The translations under genes were made by a program, and so were the position numbers. A stretch of 64,000 nt of DNA from Ditylenchus dipsaci. Taxonomy: Eukaryota > Nematoda > Chromadorea > Rhabditida > Anguinidae. Positions within the stretch are counted from its first letter, which is position 1. Every line of letters starts with the position of its first letter. Below, one piece after another: positions 12,101-23,491 of the stretch. Under the pieces are notes generated by a model. That model was not told the DNA's origin. It was given only the letters and a program-made list of their open reading frames with translations, and did not search any database. The stretch lies in assembly GCA_004194705.1 (NCBI GenBank), contig SADC01001279.1:744001-808000 (forward strand), given 5' to 3'.

Positions 12101-14113
12101 TCCAGAGTCCCTTTCGAGTGATTTGTGTCTAAGGTATGTGGGTGTGCGCATCTCAACCCCAAGCAACCAAGCCCCCGAAGAGGGCGCAGGGGCTTGGTAG
12201 GTTAGAGATGCGCGCACTCACTTACCTTAGACATAATTCGACTCAGCAAGACTCTTAAACAAAAATGAATTTGGAGGCTCTTTTTGCCCAACTCCACGGG
12301 GTATACTCCGGTAGGGTCAAATTTTTTAAGCAAAAAGCATTTAGGGATGTTTCTTTCATCGTGTCAACTAGAAAAAGTATTTTAGAAAGTGATTTAAGGA
12401 CACTATTCATAAAAAAAATGAAAGGTGTGGTGTATTCTAAACAAGTACCTGTATCATCTAAAACATATAAAAATCAATCACGAGTTGTTTAAACATGATT
12501 TACCAAGTATAATATAATATGCAACAGCCGCAATCATCGGCCCCTTCCCCGAAGTGAATAAGTACCTTTTTAGCAAATTTAGCGAAAACCAAGTACATGA
12601 CCAGCATTTTTAAATTTTTTCTAATAATGATGGTGTTTTCTAGCATATTTCGGACATTTTTTACAAAAAAAAGTGGTAAAAATTTGTCTAGAGGTCATAT
12701 TGCAAGTTTCAAAAAATTTAGCTACCTTGGCCACAAGGCAAACTTTTTTTTAACACTGGTAGCTTCAAGCGGCCATTTTGCTTCGTTGGACGTCGGATTT
12801 CCTTCTGAACAAGATAATGTTTTGGTTTGAAAAATTTTCAAGAAAAAAGACTTACTGGAGCCCTCTGAACATTGGAAGTTTTAGCGCTAGTAGCGAATAA
12901 CCCCCCCCCCAAGAATCCGACCTTTTAAAATTACTGTAACTACCCTTGCTAACAACAAGTTTAGGCTTAGCCCTGAGGCTTGGGGTAGGCCAGCGTACGG
13001 AAGTTGTGACTAATAAAGAGTTTACGCATATTTTCCGGGGTCTGGGACATGAATTTGGATACTTTTTACTTAAGTAAAAAAGGTGAAAATAGTTGAGGGT
13101 AGGGAGTATTCGCTACTACGGTCGAAGTTTTTTATATTTTTGTCTGGACATGAAAGTAGGACAAAAAAGTCGCGGAAAAAAAGTTTAACACTGTCACGCC
13201 CGAGCATGCCAAGTGTTTAGCTAGACTCCGAAATTCCTGCTGAGCAAATGAGTCTTTATCAGATTCTTAAATTGTAATCCTTGGGGTTTCCCAGCTGTAA
13301 ATTTCAAACTTCGTCCAGACAAATTACTAATAAAAAAATAGCTTAGCATCTACTCTATAAGATAAATTTCATAAAATACAAAAAACTTAAGTATACAAAA
13401 TGTTATTAGGGTTTTTTCTACTTTCATGTCCAGACAAAAATATAAAACTTCCGATGTTCAGAGGGCTCCAGTGAATTTTTTTTCTTGAAAATTTTTCAAA
13501 CCAAAAACACAATCTTGTTCAGCAGAAAATCCGACGTCCAACGATGCAAAATGGCCGCTCGACCAGTGTTGGGACCTCGTACTTGGCTCGTACTTGATAC
13601 TTCGTATTTTTCGTTTAAAAATTTCTTTTTTTTCTAAAAAGCTTTTAACTAGATGTCTTAAGAACATCCACAGCTACATGTTTACAAAAAAATGTACCTG
13701 TGTAGAGATTATAAAACTTTATATATGGATATTTTAAGTGCAAGCACAAGCTCAGGTACGAGTGCTCGTAGTTAAAATTGAAATATCAATATATAACGTT
13801 TTACAGTATATACACAGGTATATTTTTTTGTAAATTTTTTTTGGTTGTTTGAAAGTTCGCGGCAAACATAGTCTTTTGTGATAAAAAGTTATTGTCCAAT
13901 TACTTGGTCTATTCGCTCAAGATTATTTTTCATACAATTGGGTTTTAGGTTCATCGGGCCAGATCCAAATGGAAATTTACTCTAAAGGTGTGAATCATTT
14001 TTGTGAGCGCGAAAAGAATTGTCAAATTTCGCTATGATTTTTAGGACGGAATAATGCATATTGATGGCAAAGACTACTGTTTCCAAAAATGTTCCGGTGA
14101 AGCAGAGTGGTAG
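6199..14113 (+). CDS. GTF2A1: TFIIA large (alpha/beta) subunit, copy 1
   Basis: TFIIA stabilises TBP on promoter DNA for RNA polymerase II. Exons: 6199-6228, 6567-6668, 7059-7177, 7229-7402, 8147-8273, 8320-8586, 8631-8713, 11470-11559, 11607-11711, 13949-13987 and 14045-14113; splice phases agree except as noted. The start exon reads MAQNSTGHGI before a GTAAGT donor. The N-terminal helical domain follows (EDIYRGVISDVILQVREAFL, then WENKLKASGA), then a Q/N-rich linker. Two QLDG motifs (8499-8510, 8690-8701) match the Taspase1 cleavage signal, the second followed by the acidic TDSSSEDEMDEEED as in the human protein. The beta half ends VVVCQFEKVHRARSKWKF and GIMHIDGKDYCFQ. Exon 3 reaches a stop unless one C is added to the run at 7122-7125; a weaker alternative is a 62-nt intron at 7092-7153. 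Introns of 2.7 and 2.2 kb hold repeats. Its head-to-head partner is MED17. Confidence 0.93.
7565..7795. repeat. ACGGCAAGAAAAA short-unit array
   Basis: Between exons 4 and 5 of TFIIA copy 1, units like TTTTTACGGCAAGAAAAA repeat, with the left part (TTTTTCTTGTCGTAAAAA) inverted relative to the right. It is another foldback-type intronic repeat whose arms are arrays. Nothing coding is seen. Confidence 0.6.
8895..9215 (+). repeat. GC-rich array and dispersed repeat family A, copy 2
   Basis: From about 8905 to 9030 there is a run of CCCCG/GCCCC units (CGCCCCGCCCCGTGCCCGG, GCGGGGCGGACC) that is strikingly GC-rich for this genome. It abuts a family A copy (9075-9215) with AGAGTCACTTTCGAGTGATT and AAGGTATGTGGGTGTG. 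Both lie in the 2.7-kb intron of TFIIA copy 1. Confidence 0.6.
9668..11424. mobile_element. Element with GACTTAGACT-array inverted ends
   Basis: The left end ATTCACGGACTGCGACTTAG matches the inverted right end (GTCGCAGTCCGTGAAC at 11409-11424). Units of AGTCTTAGTCTCAGTC occur in both orientations (10765-10830, 11288-11424). Inside are a foldback (arms about 9745-9990 and 10200-10425) and a minisatellite at 10605-10735 of about 39-bp units (GGGGGGACCAAGGCATATTT). A weak frame at 10917-11040 (YRARDLIANCSGCNEVTDF) has a Cys/His pattern faintly like FLYWCH but ends in a stop. No clear target-site duplication is seen. It lies inside the TFIIA copy 1 intron. Confidence 0.55.
12005..12240 (+). repeat. 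Dispersed repeat family A, copy 3
   Basis: It contains CATCCAGAGTCCCTTTCGAG and GGTATGTGGGTGTGCGCATC, then a GC-rich hairpin (CCAAGCCCCCGAAGAGGGCG...GGGGCTTGG). An inverted partial copy follows (AGATGCGCGCACTCACTTAC), so the unit is itself a foldback. It lies in the 2.2-kb intron of TFIIA copy 1. Confidence 0.75.
12755..13565. mobile_element. Foldback element containing a nested insertion
   Basis: The arm at about 12765-12882 (GGCCATTTTGCTTCGTTGGA, CTTCTGAACAAGAT) returns inverted at 13441-13563 (ATCTTGTTCAGCAG, TCCAACGATGCAAAATGGCC). A second element (12883-13123) sits beside the left arm with its own duplication. This is in an intron of TFIIA copy 1; no frames are worth calling. Confidence 0.65.
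12883..13123. mobile_element. 241-bp MITE with 8-bp target-site duplication GAAGTTTT
   Basis: GAAGTTTT stands at 12875-12882 and again at 13124-13131. Just inside, the ends are imperfect inverted repeats (AGCGCTAGTAGCGAATAAC / GTATTCGCTACTACGGTC). The middle carries AGGCTTAGCCCTGAGGCTTG and GGGGTAGGCCAGCGTACGG, a core also found near 17095, 18762, 24175, 48560 and 56280. An 8-bp duplication fits hAT-type or MULE-type transposition. Confidence 0.75.
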
Positions 14114-14709
14114 ATGTTGGACACTGGTTGAACACCAGCTTAGATATATTTTGAGAATTTACTCTTTGGTGAAAAAATAGTAGTTGCAAATGACAGATTC
14201 CAGTCTTCTAATGTCTCGTTTTTAGCATCTTGCGCTCTAACATTTGTTTACCCGATGTTTATTTGACTTATGATTTTGTGATGACTGATGCTTTTTTATA
14301 AAAAAATTTACTTACAAAAATTGACATGCTCTTCTTTTATAATCAAAAATAATAGTGAAAGTTGTGCTAAAACGGCCGGCCGTTATTTATTCGAAACTTC
14401 GAAGGATCCGTTTTTTGAAAAGGCCGTAAAATTAGCGGAGGGCGTTTATCAGAACGTTTACGGCAGTTGTGAACAGCGAAAACAGAATAATAGAGGATAG
14501 AGATGCAAGCGGGATGGGACAATTCCGTCCCGCCCGGTCGAATTTCCAAGCCTCATGATATCTATCGTAGTCCCGTCCCGAAAAAGATTATTGAAATTTT
14601 TTTCTTTCTCGTCCCGAAAATATTGAATCTGCGTCTTTAATACAAAGTATTTCAACCATTAAAAAGCCTTGCCAACTTTTTATATACTTTTTTTCAAACA
14701 GCAAATTTT

Positions 14710-15260
14710 AAAATGTGTGAAGGCCCGAAGTGGGCCGAACAAGCTCCGAACTCAGTGGTTTTCTGGATGGACTTTTCCCTATTTTTTGACTTTAGACCAC
14801 ATGTTGACCCAGTTTTTGATAGAAAGTCGGTCCTGATGTTTTGTAACGGTGAAAACTGCAAAACCTCAGCTACAAAATGAGCTATCAACCAGTGAATTGT
14901 GAGAAGAGTGAAGGCCAAAGCGCCCCGGACAAGCTCAGAACTCAATGGTTTTGGATGGTCTTTTCCGTATTTTTCGACTTCAAACCCAATTTTGAGCCAG
15001 TTTTTGATGGAAAGATGGTTTCGATTTTTTGAACTAGCAGAAGCTACAGAGCCTCAGCTACAAAATGAGCTACCAAACAGTGGATTTTTAAAAATGTAAG
15101 AGGTCGAACTGGCCCGGACAAGCTCGAAACTCAGTGGTTTTCTAGGTGGATTTTTCAAAGAAAGTTTGACTTCAAACCCTGTTAAGTGACAAATTTCGTA
15201 GGAAATTCGGTGTTGATGGAGAAAACTACAGAACGTCAGCTACAAAATGAGGGGTATCGG
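14710..15260 (+). repeat. Three degenerate tandem copies of ~190 bp
   Basis: Copies begin near 14716, 14906 and 15097. Shared landmarks are GACAAGCTC(A/C)GAACTCA(G/A)TGG, CAGTTTTTGAT(A/G)GAAAG and CCTCAGCTACAAAATGAGCT. The third is more diverged and runs into the GGTACCCAGG minisatellite. No coding potential is apparent. Confidence 0.75.
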
Positions 15261-15261
15261 C

Positions 15262-15715
15262 ATAGTGGTTGTCAGGCGGTGATTCCCAGAAGGAGTATCC
15301 AGTAGGGGTAGCCAAAAAAATACCCAAGAGAGGTGTGTAGACGTCGTCGCCCAGAGGGTGATACGCAGCAGGTGGTGGTGCTCGGGTGGAGCAACTTTTA
15401 AGGGTACCCAGGAAGCGGCGCTAAAGGTGTGATACCCAGTCGATGGTACCTCCGATAATAGGGTACCCAGGTGGTTGTATCTAGGTGGTGGTACCTAGAT
15501 TGGGGCACTCAGATGATTATACCCAGGTGGGGCTACTCAGTTGCTGTTAGCCAAATGGTGGTACTGAAGAAAAGGTACCCAGGAGTGAGTACCCAGGAGG
15601 GGTACCCAGATGATGGTAGTCAGGTGGATGTACTCAGTTAGTGGCCCTCAGGCAGTGGCCATCAGGTGGTGCTACCCAGGTGGGGCTACTTAGGTAGTGT
15701 TCCCAGAGAGTGTTA
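15262..15715 (+). repeat. GGTACCCAGGTGGTG minisatellite, array 1
   Basis: Degenerate units of about 12-16 bp around GGTACCCAGGTGG(T/G) repeat for about 450 bp. A second array of the same unit is at 18850-19235, 3 kb away and also in the sense direction. Confidence 0.8.
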
Positions 15716-15939
15716 AATTTGCAGGATTCTTTAGTGAGTAGTTTGTTTTTTCTTTCTGATATGTATGGTAACTTCAGTTTTTGTACAGGCCGCAAATGCG
15801 GCCGGCGCATTTCTAGCTACAAATATTACCTTTGTAATTTTCATGAAAAGTTCGTGAAGCACATGAACGCCTCATAAATGTGGACAGTGCTTAAAATGGT
15901 TTATTTTTGTCAAGATCTCGGTCACTATGCATTGTGTAT

Positions 15940-16745
15940 GTTAAAAATTAGAGATAGAAACGCCGTTTTGCGATGTTTTTGAGTTCCGCCTATTTTTTAG
16001 CCAACTTTTGTAAGCCAGAGCTTAATTTTTATAACACACCTTCCTAACAACTTTTAATGCTTTACAACATGCTATTATTGGATTTTCGTAGTCAAATAGT
16101 TTATTTCCAGAAAACAGCCTCTCAAAAAAACATCGCAAAGAGGAATTTCATTTTTCGGCTTGCGATGTTTTTGCGATGTTTTTTCGAGATCTTTTTTCAT
16201 AAACATTTTGCTATAATTTTTACCAGATGTTATATACCAAAATGTAGCTCAATTAAAGTTAGCTAAGGAATGTGAAGTTTTTTTAACCATACGTCTTTAT
16301 CATCATCGTCAAAATTGAGCCGAAACATGACAGAAATGACAATCAGAAAAATAATTTTACGTCATGTTTCGGCTCAATTTTGACGATGATGATGAAAACG
16401 TATGGTTAAACAAACTACACATTCCTCAGCTAACTTTAATTGAGCTACATTTTGGTATATAACATCTAGTAAAAATTATAACAAAATGTTTATGAAAAAA
16501 AGATCTCGAAAAAACATCGCAAAAACATCGCAAGCCGAAAAATGAAATTCCTCTTTGCGATGTTTTTTTGAGAGGCTGTTTTCTGGAAAAAAAACTATAT
16601 AACTACAAAAGCCCGATAATAGCATGTTGTTAAGCATTAAAAGTTGTTAGGAAGGTGTGTTATAAAAGTTAAGCTCTGGCTTACAAAAGTTGGCTAAAAA
16701 ATAGGCGGAACTCAAAAACATCGCAAAACGGCTTTTCTATCTCTA
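15940..16745. repeat. Near-perfect ~800-bp palindrome
   Basis: The left arm (15945-16335) contains GATAGAAACGCCGTTTTGCG, TTTTGTAAGCCAGAGCTTA and CATCATCGTCAAAATTGAGC; the right arm (16365-16745) repeats these inverted with a few differences. The centre is about 30 bp (CATGACAGAAATGACAATCA). Identity between arms over about 390 bp suggests a recent foldback or MITE. Its short frames are palindrome by-products. Confidence 0.88.
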
Positions 16746-17289
16746 TTAAAAATAAGATGTCATTAGACGCGCGAGAAGAAGTTCTATCTCTGATAAATTA
16801 TGTTTTTTCAAACGCTTTAACGATTTTTAGAAAAAATCGTTTTAAGACAAAAGAAGTCATTCATGGAACGATAAATTTGAAGATATTTTGTGATTTTTCT
16901 CGGTAAGAAGGGCCCACGCAAACTATTTGATTAGAGATTAAGTAAGCTCATCGAATTTTGGGCTCTGCACGCCCAAAAATATACCTTGGCCCCCCTCCCC
17001 TATTGTTTTTTGCAAAAAAAATTCGAAAAAGTGCTTGTCCCACCCCCTGTTTTTCGTTAAATTTTTTTCTCACAAATATTTTTATTTTTTTAGGCTAATG
17101 CTCAAGCTAGGGTAGGCCAGCGTATGTTATTTATTTATGTTTTGGGACATTTATATGTCAGCCAAGACATTCTTAGTTTGTACTTTCATAAAATTTGAAG
17201 GTAAAGAAAGGGTGCAACTCTCAAAAGTCTAAATTTTGTAAGCAATTTTTATATAATGGTTTTTATTGAGACTTTTATTGTACTTTCGT

Positions 17290-18365
17290 ACTAGCTTGAA
17301 GCTCTGGGGCCGTAGTAACAATCGTAGTAACAACTTCCGTGGCTAAAAGTGGAATATCTCGGAGTTCAGTCCACTTTTTGAATAGCAGTTTCTTGCAAAC
17401 AAAAATAAACAAGTTTTATCTTCAGATTTTATCACAATTATCTGAATCGCTCATCGGTAACCAGAGCTAGCACTAAATGCATGAAAATATCCGCAGCTGC
17501 GGATATTTGTTGGACCTGTGAGGCTAAAAATCAAATATATCGTACAAGTTTGAGCTGATTGTGATGATGATTCACTCGGTTTGTAGCCTAGATTATAAGA
17601 AAAAATTTGGTAATTTGGTAGTTCGAAAAGTATTTTGGCTTTACCAAACTTGAAAAATGACAAAAGGTATTTCAAAATATTGAATTTGAAAAGTTAGCTT
17701 AGTCTATCCTCGGATAATTTTCCAAACTCAATATTTAGAGGCACTTTTAGTAATATTTTAAGTTTGGTAAAGCCAAAAATACTTTTTAAACTACCAAAAT
17801 GTTCCTTATACCGTATTTTCTCTATTAATTACCCCGGGGTAATTATTTTTCAACCCCTGAAAAATCGGAAAAAAATTATTTTGATTTTGAAAATTTTGGG
17901 TGCTCAACCAAAGTCTAAAAAGTGGAATCAACTAAGATCGTGGTGATTAAGAAAACGCAAAAAACAGATGTGCAAAAAAAATTTTTGAGCTGAGATATAG
18001 GGTGTCTATGGGGGTAATTAATAGAGAGGGGGTAATTATTAGAAAGGGGTAATAAATAGAGAAAATACGGTAATCTAGGCTACAAACGTAGTGAAACATC
18101 ATGACCATCAGCTCAAACATGTACGATAAATTTTATTTTTAGCCTCACAGGTTCAAAAAATATCCGCAGCTGCGGATATTTTTTTGCATTTAGTGTTAGC
18201 TCTGGTTACCGATGAGCGATTCAAATGATTGTAATAGAATCTGAAGATAAAACTTGTCTATTTTTGTTTGCGAAAAACTGCTTTTCAAAAAGTGGACTGA
18301 ACTCCGAGATATTCCACTTTTAGCCACGGAAGTTGTCACTACGATTGTTACTACGGCCCCTGGAT
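17290..18365. mobile_element. Nested foldback elements around TACCGTATTTTCTCT ends
   Basis: The outer arms (17300-17585, 18070-18362) share GGGGCCGTAGTAACAATCGT, TCAGTCCACTTTTTGAA and ATATCCGCAGCTGCGGATAT. Inside, a second element with ends ATACCGTATTTTCTCTATTA / AGAGAAAATACGGTA (about 17812-18073) is itself inverted, and a short palindrome lies at 17600-17810. The outer family recurs, diverged, at about 39590-40465. The inner ends resemble TACCGTATTCACTCT at 32187-32455. Confidence 0.8.
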
Positions 18366-18849
18366 CTCAGCTTTCTAATGAGCTATCCAACTCCGCTGAG
18401 TCTTTTCCGAAAAGTGAAAACTAATTACTTGGAAAAAAATGACAGCTGACTCTTTCGGCTCTAGGTAAATTGAACCTCTACAAATTGAACACCGGTAAAT
18501 TGCGGTACGTGACAATTAAGAAATTCATCGTCCCTCGTTAAAAAGGAGCGATTCATCGTCACTCGTATGAAAAGGGACAATTCATCGTCCCTGGTATAAT
18601 AGGGACCATGGTTAAACTCCCCCCCCCCCTCGTCCCTGGTTAAAAACGGTAAATTCATTGTCCCTTTAAAAAAGGACAATTCATCGCCTCTTCTGGGACG
18701 GCGGTCAATTCGTCGACCGGTCATTTTCGGTAGGTTTTTCAAAGTTTTAGTTTTTCAACTTAGGCTTAGGGTAGACCAGCGTACGAGGAATAATCCAACT
18801 ACTTTTGATCTAAATTAATTAAATCTCGGTAGAGATGCTCGTAGGGTTG

Positions 18850-19235
18850 ACCAATGGGTAAATACCTGGTATTTACCGTTACGATATTCAATAGACGTTA
18901 TCCTAGTGGAGCTACCGAGGAGATGGTACTCTGGAGGTGGTGCCCAGTATGAGTACCTAGGAGGTGGTAAACAGGTGAAAGTAGCAAGAAGGAGGTACTC
19001 AAATGGTAGTACCTAGGTGAGTGTATCCAGGTGGAGGTAACCAGGATCTGGTACTCTGAAGGTGTTACCCAGGTAGGGGTTCCCAGGATGCGGTATCCAG
19101 GTAAATATGATTAAGAGGTGGTAACCACGGGGGAAGTACCAGAGGGTGCATTCAGGTGGTGGTACCTAGGCGACATCCAGGTGGGGGCACTCAAGATGTG
19201 GTACCCAGTTGGAGAGTACACAGGGGCGGCCTTTG
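18850..19235 (+). repeat. GGTACCCAGGTGGTG minisatellite, array 2
   Basis: Degenerate units such as GGTACCTAGGAGGTGG and GGTACCCAGTTGG repeat through this stretch. It is the same family as 15262-15715 and probably spread with it by transposition or unequal exchange. Confidence 0.75.
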
Positions 19236-19420
19236 GCCTTAGCTTTTATAGTTACCAATGATAAGGTTTATATCAGGATTAGGAAAAAAAAATTTTTGGG
19301 TGTTCGTAAATCACGGTATGAAGAGTAACCATCTCAGTGATAGGTAAGCCCCCCGAAAGGGTAGAAAAATTCACAATTAAACGTATGAAAGCCAATTCGT
19401 GAATTTTGTTTTAGTTCAAA

Positions 19421-20110
19421 ATGGAGTTGCTTTCAAGTGAAAAGAACAAGCCAATGGTCCAATTCGAAGATTATCTTTACTGGTGAAAGTATCAGGAAGG
19501 AAAGCAATCTTACTGGCACTGCATCTTTTAGATATTTGGAGCGGTAAAAAAGCGGAGAGCAGATGCCTAGGTATCTTTTAAATATTCTGTACGTTTATCG
19601 GTTTTCATGTGATTTTTGAACAGGAAGAGCTTCAACTATTGAAGGCGTGGTCAAAGTAACGACGTCTCATAATCATTACGCCTATCAGATCAGATTAGAG
19701 CTCAAACCAATGCAGAAAGCAGTGCAAAAGCAAGCAAAAGAGAGCAAAGAACCGCCACGTGCAATCATTGGTCACAGCGTGGATTTAGTCAGCCGAATTC
19801 TCAACTGATCATTCGCCGATCGAATTTCTTCAATGGATAGCTATAAACTTGGGCCGAATACCAGTTTTCGATCCCCCAGGTGACTATTTATTTGAAGGTT
19901 TTTGCCTTATTTTCTATCTTCAGTTGTTTCAAAGAGGAAGAATAAGGTTTATCAACAGACGGGCATCAAAAAAAACCAAAAATGAATTGGAAGTAATCAC
20001 AATTAACGACGCTCTCGGTTAACTTTCATCAAATTTTTTGCTGAATTATTCGTCGTTTCCAGAGCTGAATCATGTCGAAGTGCTTGCTAACAAGTCTGGA
20101 ATTCAGTTAG
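19421..20110 (+). pseudogene. FLYWCH-MULE transposase N-terminal half, decayed
   Basis: From ATG at 19421 the frame reads MELLSSEKNKPMVQFEDYLY W, a stop, then YQEGKQSYWHC: the FLYWCH zinc-finger pattern (F/Y...L..Y.Y......YW.C). After an apparent acceptor at 19622 it continues GRASTIEGVVKVTTSHNHYA with the closing His pair, then ESKEPPRAII, as in FLYWCH-linked Mutator-like transposases. A further exon-like piece begins near 19926 (LFQRGRIRFINRRASKKTKN). At least three in-frame stops make it non-functional. The catalytic domain is absent. Confidence 0.65.
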
Positions 20111-22339
20111 AGCGGCTGCAGTGCTTGAAACAACAGCGTAGTTTAATTGCGAAAACGTAAATTTCTACTACAAATGACAGAGGAATGAAGAATCTCTCAT
20201 TCCTTGGTAATGGAGATTATTCTGGTCAAGTGAAATTTTTTCAAATATGCGCAATAGTTTAGAAAATTCTTGGAATAATATGCTATAGAGTATTACGAAG
20301 CTCTGAAAAGCTCGCATTGTGTCTAAAGCTATGCTTATTATTTCTTGATTGATCATCAATTTGAAGTTCACAGAACATACATCGCCAGACGAACACTTTT
20401 GATTGCGGAGATTTCATTTGCCAATATGCAAAGTGCGTATGTCGTGGTTCTCGGCTTAATTTCACCGAAGCATAGATAGATGGAATTCGTAATTAAATGA
20501 TGCGAGAAATTCTTTGTGGAATGTTGTTGTAATGTCGAATTTTGTCGATGTTTATTGTACTCACGTTTGATTGTAATGAGGTGGTTTGAATAAAACTGAT
20601 TAAAAAAATTAAGGATAAAAATAATTATTGAAAGAGACTACTATGCAACACCTCATTTAGTCATAAGCGTGAAACGGACTAACCCTTATCTGATGAAAAT
20701 AATGAAAATGATGAAAACACGGTCCAATGAAATTTGTTATCATGAAGATCCAGTGCTTAAAATCGAATACGACATAGTTCCCTAATGAGGATATCTACCT
20801 CTTCCACCCGAAAATTTGAAAAAAATTAAGTGGTTTGATGAATAAAAATTTGTAACCTACTTAGAATAATTTAAATATTCGCTAATATTCGTGGCTGTTA
20901 TAGACTAAACAAGATCAGAACATGATAAAGTCAATATAACTTTGCTAAAAATACAAGAACTATATTAATACAAGCGAAATCTTTAGCTATCCGAAATCTG
21001 TGGCTTTTTAATATTCATGGTCGAAATGTGAATAACGTGGGCGGAATTGAAAATCCTTGTGGCGAAAGATTCTATTGTATGATTAATAAGAATTAAAATC
21101 CAAAAAATCCAGACAAGACAAATTTGGAAGTTCAATTTACCGGAGGGTCAGTTTACCGGGGTTCAATTTGTAGAGGTTCAATTCACCGCCGCCCAAATGT
21201 TTCTCTTAGCTTTTCAAGCGAATTTTGCGGAGAATTAAAAATTTTTTGGAATTTGACTAGGAAAACGAGTTTTCGACTTGAAATAGCTTCTAGCCTGCGC
21301 AGATGCCCGATTCTGTAAAAATTAACCCCAACTTTGAAGAGGAAATCCGGGCTAAATTTCTGTATATGACTCATCCTCTGAAAAGCAGACCTCTGCACTC
21401 TCATGCAAAAATAACTTCATGTATTTTTTGCCTCATATTTAACGTCTACTTTTCGATTTTACGTCGAACTTTTACGTCGTTGAGGGAGGGTTTTGAGTGA
21501 GGGCATGCAGACTTGAAAAACGACATTTTCTTTGAAAAGATTGTCACAAATTTTTTAATACTAGGTGTTTTGCAGGTAAGCATGGATAATATTTCAAGAA
21601 TATTACCGGTCACATAATTAGAATTTAGCAGTCCTAGATATACACCAAAATATTTGAATTGGCGCGTATAAACTCGGTGTTATACTTTTCCTCCTTTTTC
21701 CCATTTCGGACAAATAGGAGGAAACGTATACGCACCGCAAAAGGAAGTAATTAGAGGGCTGAAAAAAGTACCGTCCTTTCCTTTTTTCGGCCATAAATTT
21801 CCTCTTTCAGCCCGTACTCGCTCTAAATCATGTTTCAACCACTTTTTGAGATGTTCTTGGGTCTGAAACATGCTGAAAAAATGTTTTAAGGCCAGTGCTT
21901 TCATAGTCGAAATCGAAAACGAAGGCTAAATCGAAGCGAAGACGAAATCGAAGAAATTTAAATCGAAGTCCAAATCGAAAGCATGAGTTTTGGATGGAAA
22001 TCACAGTCATTTCCACCAAAAAACTAGTGAAAATCGGGCAAAACCAAGCGAAAATCGGCGCTACTGTAATTTAAGTAATTTTAGGTAATTTTATTTTAGG
22101 TAATTTTAAGTAATTTTAATAATACCCAAACAGCAACTTTACTAAAAAAAAGCCCGTGCTGAGGTAGGTACGTGACTTAAAAGAGTATCTATCTAAATAG
22201 TTTTGACATCGGTGTCATATGCTCCCTCTCCCCCGATCCTCGGTGTTACTTTATTACTTAAATCATGGACGATAAACGACTCAACTTGCGGCCATATACT
22301 TAGAACTCATTTAGCTAGTTAAAATGGAGGTGAAAAATA

Positions 22340-22790
22340 AAGTTTACACTCAGATGGACTCGAACCAGCAACCTCGGTGACGTGTATATGAAGCTCCGCA
22401 GCAACCCCACCCCAATTTAGACCAAGTGGTCGTCCACTTAGATCAAATTTTTTTTAATGCTTTTTTGGGTTCCGAAACAATTTTTCTGCACTAATTCGAG
22501 CATGCTGAAGATGGTTTGACAGTGGTAAAATCACGTTTTATCGAGAAATTTTCGAGTTATTGCTAACGATTGATTTTGATAAATCAAGAATTAGCAATAA
22601 CTCAAAAATTTCTCCATAAAACGTGATTTTACCGCTGTCAAACCATCTTCAGCATGCTCGAATTAGTTCAGAAAAGTAATCTTGGAATCCACAAACGTGA
22701 AAAATTTTTGATCCAAGTAGACGACCATTTGGACATCCACCGCCGAGGTTGCTGGTTTGAATCCACCTGGGTGCACACTTTATTTTTACC
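22340..22790. repeat. Foldback MITE flanked by tRNA-like B boxes
   Basis: Inner arms start ACCAAGTGGTCGTCCACTTA (22431) and close at 22733 (AAGTAGACGACC); a second copy of this MITE is at 34058-34363. Outside, GGACTCGAACCAGCAACCTC (22356-22375) and GAGGTTGCTGGTTTGAATCC (22746-22765) are inverted. Each contains a match to the tRNA B box GGTTCGANTCC read outward. A full tRNA cloverleaf is not evident, so this is tRNA-derived or tRNA-mimicking sequence rather than a tRNA gene. Confidence 0.65.
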
Positions 22791-23491
22791 GTAATTTTAG
22801 ATATAAAAAGACTAATTTTTGACTATTCAGGTCATTTGAGTGAATAAACCCCTACTCTGAAGTTACCTGGATATCAACCTGTCCAGGTGGTACCCAACCC
22901 TAGATTTGGGGTTGAAAGTGGACCATTGAAAATCATGGTTGAGGTTGAAAACGACTATATAATAATGGCGCCCGAATGAGGGCGCCCAAACGAGGGCGCC
23001 CAAATGAGTTTCGCCCAAATGAGTACGAACCAAAGATCAACCAAAGAAATGCCACCTTTTTTTACCACAAATGCAATTCAAATATATTTTAGACACAAAT
23101 TTTGGCATTGTGTGTTTCTTTTTCTCTTGTTATTGGAGTTTTTTCAACACACAAGCTCGCACCTTCGCGAGAGATTGCAAGCTCAAAATGTAATTGTGTA
23201 CCGTCAATCCCTGCCAACTTTATTATGTGCGTGTTTAAAGTGACAATGTGACTGGTGGAGTAGTACTTTTACAATAATGCTCGATCGAAAACAGTTAAAT
23301 TTTAATCAGTGTGCGAGTTCTAAATGAATATAAGTATTTTTAATGGATGAGAATTGTAAGATCTATAAATGTTGAGACTATCTTATGTAAGAAAAATTTC
23401 AGAGTGCAAGCAAAATGGATTTTCTCGGTCCAGGCATTGTTAGTTTTCTTATATGAGAGCTTTCTTCGTGAATCTTTTGACGTTTTTTTAG

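Larger units (their letters stand above)
18470..21195. mobile_element. MULE-type element with array ends, FLYWCH fossil inside
   Basis: The left end GGTAAATTGAACCTCTACAA matches the inverted right end (TTGTAGAGGTTCAATTCACC, about 21166-21186). The left end continues as an array of ATTCATCGTCCCTCG-like units (18520-18700). Between lie a GGTACCCAGG minisatellite (18850-19235) and a decayed FLYWCH-MULE transposase (19421-20110). No exact target-site duplication is visible. From 20160 to 21120 I see only AT-rich sequence with no recognisable gene. Confidence 0.65.
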
